Shown here: positions 59,001-64,000 of the stretch, in pieces
Numbering within the stretch: the stretch's first letter is position 1
How the letters are laid out: every line of letters begins with the position of its first letter
NCBI GenBank assembly: GCA_964501335.1
Contig: CAZCTC010000040.1
Span: forward strand, 1 to 64,000
DNA: 64,000 bases
Direction of reading: 5' to 3'
DNA from: CAZCTC01 sp964501335
GTDB lineage: Bacteria > Chloroflexota > Anaerolineae > B4-G1 > SLSP01
Notes under the pieces: generated by a model
What the model was told of the DNA's origin: nothing
Seen by the model: the letters and a program-made list of their open reading frames with translations, nothing else
The model's database searches: none
Made by a program: the position numbers and the translations under genes

Positions 59001-60637
59001 TGACGCCGAACGGGAAGGTGGACCGGCGGGCGCTGCCGGCACCCGAGTCGAGCCGGCCGGATCTGAAGGCGAACTATGTGGCGCCGCGGACGCCGCAGGA
59101 GGAGACGCTGGCGAAGATTTGGAGCGAACTGCTGGGCGTGGAACGGGTCGGCATCAACGACAACTTCTTCGAGCTGGGCGGGGATTCGCTGAAGGTGATC
59201 CGGGTGGTCGGGCGCGCGGCGCAGGCCGGGATGACGTTGACTACCAAGCAGATCTTCCAGTTCCAGACGGTGGCGGAGCTGGCGCAGGCGGTGGGGTCGA
59301 TTCAGATCCAGGCGGAGCAGGGGCCGGTGACCGGCGATATGCTGCTGACCTTCTCGATGTTCCAGTTCTTCGAACTGGGTCATCCCAACCCCGATTGCTA
59401 CTGCATGGCGTTCCATATGCAGGCGAAAGAGGTGTTGGACCCGGCGTTGGTGGAGAAGGCGATGACGGCGATCTATCGGCATCACGATTCGCTGCGGGTG
59501 CGGTTGATCGAGACGGCGGACGGGTATCGGATTTTGCATGACGAGATCCCGGAGAAGGCGCCGTTCGAAGTGGTCGATTTCTCGGCGCTGCCGGAGGAAG
59601 AGATCGAAGAGGCGATCAAGGCCTATCGGACGAAGCTGGATCTGGAGATCCGCATGCAGGAAGGGAATCTCTTCCGGACCGTGTTCTTCAATCTGGGCGA
59701 TCGGCCGTCGCATATCATGATGATCGGGCACTATCTGACGGCCGATGTGTTGTCGTGGCAGATGGTGATCACCGATCTGGATCTCTACTATCAGAAACTG
59801 GCGCGGGGGGAAGAGATCAATCTGCCGCGGAAGACCACATCGGTCAAGCAGTGGGTCAATCGGATCACGAAGTACATTCAGGAATCCAATTTCCAGCAGG
59901 AGTTCCCGTACTGGTTCTCGGATGCGCGGCGGCAGGCCACGCGCATTCCGCGCGATCATCCCGAAGGGGCGAATCTGGTTTCCACCTCCAGGTTCGTCAA
60001 TTTCAGGCTGGAGCCCGAGGTGACGGCGGCGTTGACGGCGGTGGGCAAGCGGTACAACACGCAGATCGATACCGTGATTTTGACGGCGATTGCGTGGGCC
60101 TTTACCCGCTGGTCGGGGGATCGGTCGCTGTTGCTGGATCTCTTTGTGACGGGGCGCGAGTCGCCGTTCGAGGATATGGATCTTTCGCGGACGGTGGGGT
60201 GGCTGACCTTCTGTTATCCGTTGCTGCTGACGCTGGGGCAGACGGCCGATATTCCGGCGGCCTTGCTGGCGGTGATCGAGCAGGTCAAGCAGGTGCCCAA
60301 CAAGGGAGTGGGGTATCCTTCACTGCGGTATATCCGGACCGATTTGCCGGAGTCGAAGGCTTTGTTACAATTGCCCCAGACCGAGGTCTTCTTCAATTTC
60401 TTCGGGGTGGATGAGGAGAACGGGGCCAGCTCGATCTATGAGAATGCCTGGGGGGTGACTGCGCATTATGAGGATCGCGACGGCGATCGGCCGCGGGTGA
60501 TTGCGATGTCGGGCGAGGTGAGCGCCGGGATTCTGCGGTTGGGGATGGAATACAGCTCGAATGTGCACGATCGGGAGACGATCGAGGCGTTGATGGGGAA
60601 GATCGAGGAGACGCTGCGATTCCTGGCGAAGATGTAG
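56039..60637 (+). CDS. Terminal NRPS: C-A-T plus degenerate E-like domain
   Basis: A 1,532-residue synthetase. A charged helical N-terminus (S-P-E-K-R-A-Q-L-F-E-K-L) probably docks to the acidic tail of the previous synthetase. Then follow a C domain (H-H-I-I-T-D-G, about residue 179), an A domain (to about 991), a T domain (L-G-G-D-S-L, about 1046) and an epimerization-type domain (about 1100-1530). The G-G-D-S form is typical of T domains upstream of E domains. The start at 56039 has GAGGGGAG 2 bp upstream of the GTT before the ATG; the longer frame starting in the repeat is rejected. No thioesterase or reductase follows, so this last known station lacks a standard release domain. Confidence 0.95.
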   Translation: MSESDIMDRIESLSPEKRAQLFEKLKQRRQQQQGEMKAAIERQSRASSVLPVSFSQQRLWFLEQYEPDTPQYNLPQVLRLQGALDLGMLQRALDAMVARQESLRTTFSSIGGDPVQVIAEPGPVDIRLVDLSGLPARDAEAARLIEEEALRPFNLGVGPLMRVILFKMQPDEHLLMLNLHHIITDGWSQGVLMGELAAYYKAFVRNESPALPELPIQYADFALWQKQWLQGEVLDKQLNYWKKQLANTPPLDLPTDRPRPAMRTYNGTIATWHFPKELTDALKAYSQGQEATLFMTVLAGFQALLYHYTGQEDVPVGTLIANRRWAEIEGLIGFFANTLVMRTDLSGDPTFKELTHRARKVALEAYAHQDLPFEKLVDELNLKRDLSRTPLFQVMCILHNFPSSGLDLPGLTLSSTDADSKTSKFDLTLYLIDTPAGLAAHMEYNTDLFDASTMQRLLGHLQTLLEGVMANPELRLSQFPILSDEEKVLLLSTWNDTVREYAPRGIHQLVTEQAARTPEATAVTFGGESLTYAGLEARTNQLAHYLQGLGVKPGHLVGVCMDRCMEMVVSVLAILKAGGAYVPLDPHYPQDRLAYIVEDSRAAVLLTMAGQQEAAEKLRAGAGRDVTLVVLDQVRGEIDLQPATEPAVTTLPESLAYVLHTSGSTGKPKGVLIPHRGLVNFLLSMQERLKVTAADTLVAVTTLSFDIAGLELYLPLTVGAHLIVASRDVAGDGEQLRDLLVKSEATAMQATPATWRLLLGAGWPGSPEFKILCGGEALPRELANELLAKGAVLWNLYGPTETTVWSTARAIEAGNGPIFIGDPIANTQIYLLNKHLKPVAVSVPGELYIAGAGLAWGYLNRAGMTAERFLPDPFSAKPGARMYRTGDLVRYLPDGRIEFLGRIDNQVKVRGYRIELGEIESVLNQHPGIAQAVVIVREDTPGDKRLVAYLVAAGAEAPGTSELRQFVKQSLPDYMTPALFIPLPAMPLTPNGKVDRRALPAPESSRPDLKANYVAPRTPQEETLAKIWSELLGVERVGINDNFFELGGDSLKVIRVVGRAAQAGMTLTTKQIFQFQTVAELAQAVGSIQIQAEQGPVTGDMLLTFSMFQFFELGHPNPDCYCMAFHMQAKEVLDPALVEKAMTAIYRHHDSLRVRLIETADGYRILHDEIPEKAPFEVVDFSALPEEEIEEAIKAYRTKLDLEIRMQEGNLFRTVFFNLGDRPSHIMMIGHYLTADVLSWQMVITDLDLYYQKLARGEEINLPRKTTSVKQWVNRITKYIQESNFQQEFPYWFSDARRQATRIPRDHPEGANLVSTSRFVNFRLEPEVTAALTAVGKRYNTQIDTVILTAIAWAFTRWSGDRSLLLDLFVTGRESPFEDMDLSRTVGWLTFCYPLLLTLGQTADIPAALLAVIEQVKQVPNKGVGYPSLRYIRTDLPESKALLQLPQTEVFFNFFGVDEENGASSIYENAWGVTAHYEDRDGDRPRVIAMSGEVSAGILRLGMEYSSNVHDRETIEALMGKIEETLRFLAKM
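56165..59330 (+). other. NRPS module 11: C-A-T, Gly
   Basis: The pocket reads D-I-L-Q-L-G-L-V-W-(K), identical to module 7 and to the glycine code. The DNA around it also resembles module 7, suggesting a shared origin. Glycine here makes the following epimerization-type domain chemically redundant. Confidence 0.75.
59330..60613 (+). other. Degenerate epimerization-type domain
   Basis: Family features are present: V-T-G-R-E, D-L-S-R-T-V-G-W-L-T, K-G-V-G-Y-P-S-L-R-Y and T-E-V-F-F-N-F-F-G. The catalytic HHxxxDG motif reads H1231-Y-L-T-A-D-V1237: the second His is Tyr and the Gly is Val. A working epimerase is therefore unlikely. A release or transfer role is possible but unproven. Confidence 0.8.
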
Positions 60638-60639
60638 TT

Positions 60640-60741
60640 TATTTAACGCAAGTTGTCACCTTTAACAGGCAGGTTTTCTATTCAGGCCATTTTGCATGCA
60701 AAGGATTAGTAGACAGTAGACGGTAGACAGCGGATTTCCAG
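60640..60741 (+). repeat. NRPS 3' flank, copy 2
   Basis: Matches 55010-55104 with one extra GTAGACA unit. Both copies begin within a few bases of an NRPS stop codon. Confidence 0.75.
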
Positions 60742-60746
60742 GGTCA

Positions 60747-60825
60747 GTTTAGGGCGCCCACACAGGGGCGCCCCTACATCAGAGGGCCATGTTGTAGGGG
60801 CGGCCCGATGTGGCCGCCCTTGATC
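60747..60825. repeat. GGGGCGCCCCTACA-type dispersed inverted repeat
   Basis: AGGGGCGCCCCTACA and TGTAGGGGCGGCCCG face each other across about 20 bp, followed by GATGTGGCCGCCC. This looks like a small non-coding dispersed repeat between the third NRPS gene and the exporter. It is not a clear terminator. Confidence 0.6.
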
Positions 60826-60894
60826 TCAGAAGTTGTATTTTGGGGATCTGGTCAGGTTGTGTGGGTGGTAAAAATTTTTTCAGGAGGATGATGG

Positions 60895-62274
60895 ATGGCA
60901 TCGCAGAAGCCCGAGGGGTTGAGGACGTTCTATACGGTATGGACGGGGCAGCTGGTCTCGTTTGTGGGGTCGGAGCTGTTCTGGTTTGCGGTAGGGGTCT
61001 GGCTTTATCAGAAGACTGATTCCGTGCTGTTGTTTACCTTGATTGTGTTGTTCGATATGTTGCCGGGGATGTTGTTGGGGCCGTATGCCGGCGCGATTGC
61101 GGATCGCAAAAACCGGCGCTGGTTGATGATTTTAGGAGATTGCGGGGCCGGATTGAGTTCGTTGATTATCGCGACGATTATCTGGACCGATGCGTCGTAC
61201 TGGTTTATTTTCCCGGCGCTGGTGTTGGGGTCGATTTCGGCGGCGTTCCAGTTTGCGGCCTATGACGCTTCGATTGTGATGATGGTGCCGAAGGAGCAGT
61301 TGGGACGGGTCAATGGGTTCTTGCAGTTTGCTCCGGCGTTCACCCGGGTGGTGGGGCCGATCATGGCCGGCGCTTTGTTGAACTGGAATATGGTGGGATT
61401 CACCGGATTGGTGATGATTGACTTCGGGACTTTCCTGTTCGCCATTGCGACGTTGTTGATGGTGACGATTCCGCAGCCGCCGCCCGTGAATGAGACGCAT
61501 GAGGAAGAGGAATCGGTGTGGCAGACGGTGCAGGCGGGGTTCAAGTATCTGGGCGACCGCAAGGCGCTGTTGATGTTGATCGCCTATTTCTTTTTCTTCG
61601 TGGCATTCACCAGCATTGCGAGTACATTGTTGAATCCGTTGGTGTTGTCGACGCTGGCCAATCCCGGCGATAAGTTTTTGTTGGGGTTGCCGGGATCGGC
61701 GGGCGGGATTGCAATGATCCTGGGCAGTATGGCGTTGGGGGCCTGGGCAGGGCCGAAGAGCAAAAGCCGGGCGCTTTTTACTTTTTCGTTGATCCTGGGG
61801 CCGGCGATGATCCTGTGCGGCGTCTTCCCTTCGGTCTACGTGATTGCGGTAGGGTATTTTGTGTACAGCTTCTGCCTGCCGTTTATCAATACCATGCTGG
61901 CGATGACCTTGCAGACCAAGATCGAGCCGGCGCGGCAGGGTGTGGTGATGGGGACGGCGGGAACGCTGACGCAGATCAGCAAACCGGTGACTATTTTATT
62001 GATCGGGATTCTGGCGGACAATGTTTTCGAACCGTTGATGAAGGCGGAAGGTGCGCTGGCCGGGAGCCTGGGACAGGTGCTGGGAACGGGGACGGGCCGC
62101 GGTATCGGGTTAATGTATCTGATTTTCGGCTTCTGTGTGTTGGGGCTGGCGGTCTGGGGTTTCCTGAATCCGCGGTTGAACCGGTTGGATGAGGAGTTGC
62201 CCGATATGCTGCCGGGTGAGGATGAGGCGGTGGCGGAGCCGGTGGTGGAACAGGCTGCCGAAGCGGCGGCGTAG
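60895..62274 (+). CDS. MFS exporter of the NRPS locus
   Basis: A 459-residue major facilitator, with about 12 hydrophobic helices and the MFS loop 2-3 signature G-A-I-A-D-R-K-N-R-R. It belongs to the EntS/MFS_3-type drug and siderophore exporters (F-Y-T-V-W-T-G-Q-L-V-S-F-V-G-S start, Y-D-A-S-I-V-M-M-V-P-K-E, V-G-P-I-M-A-G-A-L-L). The C-terminus is an acidic, Ala/Glu-rich tail. GGAGG lies 7 bp upstream of the ATG. Its place between the synthetases and mbtH suggests it exports the peptide or confers self-protection; that is inferred from position. Confidence 0.88.
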   Translation: MASQKPEGLRTFYTVWTGQLVSFVGSELFWFAVGVWLYQKTDSVLLFTLIVLFDMLPGMLLGPYAGAIADRKNRRWLMILGDCGAGLSSLIIATIIWTDASYWFIFPALVLGSISAAFQFAAYDASIVMMVPKEQLGRVNGFLQFAPAFTRVVGPIMAGALLNWNMVGFTGLVMIDFGTFLFAIATLLMVTIPQPPPVNETHEEEESVWQTVQAGFKYLGDRKALLMLIAYFFFFVAFTSIASTLLNPLVLSTLANPGDKFLLGLPGSAGGIAMILGSMALGAWAGPKSKSRALFTFSLILGPAMILCGVFPSVYVIAVGYFVYSFCLPFINTMLAMTLQTKIEPARQGVVMGTAGTLTQISKPVTILLIGILADNVFEPLMKAEGALAGSLGQVLGTGTGRGIGLMYLIFGFCVLGLAVWGFLNPRLNRLDEELPDMLPGEDEAVAEPVVEQAAEAAA

Positions 62275-62301
62275 GCATTTTTGCGGCAAGCCAAAGAAAG
62301 A

Positions 62302-62365
62302 CACCGCGGAGGCGCGGAGATCGCCGAGAGAGAAAAGAGGCTTGTTAAGCTTTTTCTCTGCGGTG
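62302..62365. repeat. CACCGCGGAG inverted repeat
   Basis: CACCGCGGAG at the left end and CTCTGCGGTG at the right end form a 64-bp unit with near-complementary ends. It is the same family as the CACCGCAGAG stretch inside the module 9 A domain. Confidence 0.65.
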
Positions 62366-62441
62366 AGTTTTGAGAGTTCCGCAAAGGGCTTTTGTTGGTA
62401 AAAGGCGACGCGCGGGATCGGAAGAGAGAGTTTTTTTGTTT

Positions 62442-62477
62442 GTTTTTTCGCGCGCATAAGAATGCGCGCGAAAAAAC
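62442..62477 (+). repeat. 36-bp palindromic element (16-4-16)
   Basis: GTTTTTTCGCGCGCAT is followed by loop AAGA and the exact complement, then GGACTTTTTCC. It lies about 60 bp upstream of mbtH. Confidence 0.75.
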
Positions 62478-62538
62478 GGACTTTTTCCGATCGGTGGATA
62501 AAAACACATAAAAAATCAATGAGAGGGAGAGGGTGACG

Positions 62539-62742
62539 ATGGAGCAGAATGACGATTCCATGCAGTACAAGGCGGTGATCAACCACGAGGAGCAGTATTC
62601 GATCTGGCCGGCGGATCGGGAGAATCCGTTGGGCTGGAAGGATGCGGGCAAGCAGGGGACGAAGGCGGAGTGTCTGGCCTATATTGAGTCGGTGTGGACG
62701 GATATGCGGCCGAAGAGTTTGCGGGAGGCGATGGGGGGGTAG
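62539..62742 (+). CDS. mbtH: MbtH-like NRPS chaperone
   Basis: A 67-residue MbtH-family protein, the small activator that binds A domains of NRPSs and is often needed for their solubility and adenylation. The signature is complete: N-H-E-E-Q-Y-S-I-W-P, P-L-G-W-K-D-A-G-K-Q-G, C-L-A-Y-I-E-S-V-W-T-D-M-R-P-K-S-L. The start at 62539 is chosen over a GTG two codons earlier because the GGGAGAGGG lies at a better distance. It should serve the synthetases upstream. It is separated from the exporter by repeats, so it may have its own expression level. Confidence 0.94.
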   Translation: MEQNDDSMQYKAVINHEEQYSIWPADRENPLGWKDAGKQGTKAECLAYIESVWTDMRPKSLREAMGG

Positions 62743-62791
62743 GAAAGAGAGAAGAAAGAGAGTGTCGCCGTGCCGGCTCTGGAAAAAGACT

Positions 62792-62827
62792 ATGTTTTGG
62801 CGCGCCTTCTGAGGCGCGCCAAAACAT
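62792..62827 (-). repeat. 36-bp palindromic element (16-4-16)
   Basis: ATGTTTTGGCGCGCCT is followed by loop TCTG and the exact complement. The flanks GTGTCGCC...GGCTCTGGAAAAA before and CATCAACAAAA after match the copy at 13069. Confidence 0.75.
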
Positions 62828-63003
62828 CAACAAAACCCTCCATCCTGCGCGGCGCTGCCCCTCTCCCCAACCCCTCCCCCATGCAGTTGTACAGGTGCAG
62901 TGCGCTTTCAGGAGATTCGTTGTGAGGATACGTGGTCGGCATAGGAGTGAGGGGGAGGGGCTTCAGAAGATAATTTTCCGGTATAAACAACCAACAACTC
63001 AAG

Positions 63004-63034
63004 CGGGCTCTGTCGATGGACAGGGCCCGTTTTT
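63004..63034 (+). terminator. Rho-independent terminator after NRPS locus
   Basis: CGGGCTCTGTC, loop GATG, GACAGGGCCCG with one mismatch, then TTTTT. It is a good candidate end of the NRPS-exporter-mbtH transcription unit. Confidence 0.75.
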
Positions 63035-63089
63035 AATGTAAGCGCCGTGAAATATAGGATGGGGAATTTTTCGTACTGTAGGGGGACTA

Positions 63090-63098
63090 TGCTACAAT
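63090..63098 (+). promoter_or_regulatory. Extended -10 promoter of the DUF4240 gene
   Basis: TGCTACAAT lies about 40 bp before the proposed start, in the same TATGCTACAAT context as the promoter of the SPFH unit. The -35 region is weak. Confidence 0.5.
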
Positions 63099-63137
63099 GG
63101 GGTTTTGCCCGGATTAAATTTGAGGAGGGATGTGGAT

Positions 63138-63638
63138 TTGGACGAGATGCTGTTTTGGTCGATTATTGAGACCGGCGGAGTGGGGATCGATGCGGATACG
63201 CAGCTGGATGCGGTGCGGGAGCGGTTGCTGGAGATGCCGGCGGTTGAGGTTAAGGAATTTCAGCGGTGGTTCAATAAGAAGATTGCGGATGCTTACACCT
63301 GGGATCTGTGGGGGGCGGCTTATTTGATCAATTCGGGCTGTTCGCCGGACGGGTTTATCTATTTTCGGGTGTGGTTGATCGGCAAAGGGGAGGCGGTCTA
63401 TCGGGCGGCGCTGCGGACTCCGGACAGTCTGGCAGAGGTGGTCGATCCGAATCGGGATGATTTTGAATCCGGGGCATTGTGGGAAGTGGCCGGCGAGGTG
63501 TATGAGGAACTGGCGGGGACGCCGTTGCCGGCGATGCAGATTTTCCAGCCGGGGGAGCCGCGCGGCAAGCGGTGGGATTATGAGGATGAGGGGGCGATGG
63601 CGCAGCGATTTCCGGAACTGGGAAAATTGTATTTGTAA
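63138..63638 (+). CDS. DUF4240-domain protein
   Basis: A 166-residue protein of the DUF4240 family, function unknown. It is acidic and rich in Trp: D-E-M-L-F-W-S-I-I-E near the start, F-Q-R-W-F-N-K-K-I, D-L-W-G-A-A-Y-L-I-N-S-G-C-S-P-D-G-F-I-Y-F and W-E-V-A-G-E-V-Y-E-E-L. The family usually begins M-D-E-x-x-F-W, so a TTG start at 63138 is proposed, 9 bp after GGAGG; GTG at 63132 is possible but too close. Proteins of this family often sit beside polymorphic-toxin or WGR genes, but nothing of that kind is visible here. It is separated from the NRPS locus by a terminator and has its own promoter. Confidence 0.75.
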   Translation: MDEMLFWSIIETGGVGIDADTQLDAVRERLLEMPAVEVKEFQRWFNKKIADAYTWDLWGAAYLINSGCSPDGFIYFRVWLIGKGEAVYRAALRTPDSLAEVVDPNRDDFESGALWEVAGEVYEELAGTPLPAMQIFQPGEPRGKRWDYEDEGAMAQRFPELGKLYL

Positions 63639-63642
63639 TGGG

Positions 63643-63670
63643 TTGACACTTCGGATATTATCCCGATAAT
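63643..63670 (+). promoter_or_regulatory. Promoter for the gene at the window end
   Basis: TTGACA (63643-63648) and GATAAT (63665-63670) are 16 bp apart. The near-palindrome ATTATCCCGATAAT overlaps the -10 and could be an operator. Confidence 0.6.
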
Positions 63671-63863
63671 AGATTTTATATAACCTTTCTTTTACCTCTT
63701 GGGTAGATCGTAAAGATCAGGTTAACCAACTCTTTTGTTTGAGGAGTGTGAGTTGATCCAGAATTAGAGAACAGCTGTGTAATGACAGCGAACCTGCATT
63801 GTGAAAGAACCTCCCGGGAAAGACTGTGTTGAATTTTGGGATCAAGCAAAGGAGCATGGTACC

Positions 63864-64000
63864 ATGACCGAATATCTGTTAAGCTGTCATAATAGCCAGG
63901 AATCCTCTGGTGTTTGCACTCCCCTTTCAATCACAAAACATGCTCAGGTTGATGTCGAACTGGTTTGGCTGTTGCAGCAATTGGGCGGTAAACTGGACGA
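63864..64000 (+). CDS. Start of unidentified gene, cut by window end
   Basis: The first 45 codons of an open frame (M-T-E-Y-L-L-S-C-H-N-S-Q, then V-D-V-E-L-V-W-L-L-Q-Q-L-G-G). AAAGGAG lies 9 bp before the ATG and a strong promoter about 195 bp upstream. No family can be named. An ATG eight bases earlier opens only a three-codon frame (ATGGTACCATGA) overlapping this start. The 225 bp before the gene otherwise show nothing else. Confidence 0.5.
   Translation, partial: MTEYLLSCHNSQESSGVCTPLSITKHAQVDVELVWLLQQLGGKLD

Larger units (their letters stand above)
62275..62538. other. Non-coding spacer between exporter and mbtH
   Basis: It holds a CACCGCGGAG inverted repeat and one palindromic element, with AGTTCCGCAAAGG and GCGACGCGCGGGAT flanks. 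No gene was seen. Confidence 0.6.
62743..63137. other. Non-coding region after mbtH
   Basis: About 395 bp containing a palindromic element, a C-rich run (CCCCTCCCCC, 62867-62880) with a distant G-rich complement (GGGGGAGGGG, 62951-62961), a terminator and a promoter. No gene was seen. Confidence 0.6.

Noticed and set aside
60747..60825. Insertion sequence ends or terminator after the third synthetase
   Set aside because: There is no transposase or T-run; it looks like a small dispersed inverted repeat.
63856..63867. ATGGTACCATGA as a minimal leader peptide
   Set aside because: A three-codon frame overlapping the next start can arise by chance; no attenuator hairpin accompanies it.
63676..63930. 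84-codon minus-strand open frame
   Set aside because: No ribosome-binding site or family, and it overlaps a well-supported plus-strand promoter and gene start.

Overview
The window is GC-rich bacterial chromosome, most likely from a Chloroflexota (Anaerolineae/Caldilineae-like) organism. The lineage call rests on the gene mix (NERD-like, SPFH and giant secreted proteins), on a secreted protein ending in Y-L-P-L-I-L-R, a tail I associate with exported Chloroflexota proteins, and on dense short intergenic repeats. No rRNA, tRNA, CRISPR array, transposase or integrase was found. There is one 100-N assembly gap (55570-55669).

Layout. 50-3813 (minus strand): tatD, a polyprenyl diphosphate synthase, a family-2 glycosyltransferase and an M28 lipoprotein peptidase. 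4059-13016 (plus): lon, a DnaQ-DinG exonuclease-helicase, plsX, fabF and a NERD-like membrane protein. 13202-14839 (minus): an SPFH protein and a small partner. 15214-21060 (minus): a 1,948-residue secreted kelch/CARDB-like protein whose subtilisin-fold domain has lost its catalytic residues; a perfect LacI-family (CelR-type) operator lies just upstream. 21359-22588 (plus): an ArsB/NhaD-type transporter.

22784-62742 (plus) is the centrepiece, a nonribosomal peptide synthetase locus. Three synthetases (7,389, 3,352 and 1,532 residues) carry 11 modules, followed by an MFS exporter and an MbtH-like protein. My reading of the adenylation pockets gives, in order: Ala-like, Ile/Val, Leu, Ile/Val, aliphatic, a LYS2-type (2-aminoadipate-like) pocket, Gly, an internal C-FkbH-T module expected to load a glyceryl unit and form an ester, an unassigned residue, a hydrophobic residue, and Gly. 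The line ends in an epimerization-type domain whose HHxxxDG motif has decayed to HYLTADV and which sits behind a glycine module, where epimerization would be meaningless. No thioesterase is present. The expected product is a hydrophobic glyceryl-containing (depsi)peptide released by an unknown route.

Two DNA-level patterns stand out. First, short repeats that belong to intergenic DNA (GTAGACA, GGAAG/CTTCC and CGCAGAGA families) sit in frame inside six adenylation domains, five of them in the same surface linker. Second, a dispersed element carries a 36-bp palindrome of constant geometry (16-bp perfect stem, 4-nt loop) whose stem sequence differs between copies with compensatory changes. After the NRPS locus come a DUF4240 gene and the start of an unidentified gene running off the window.
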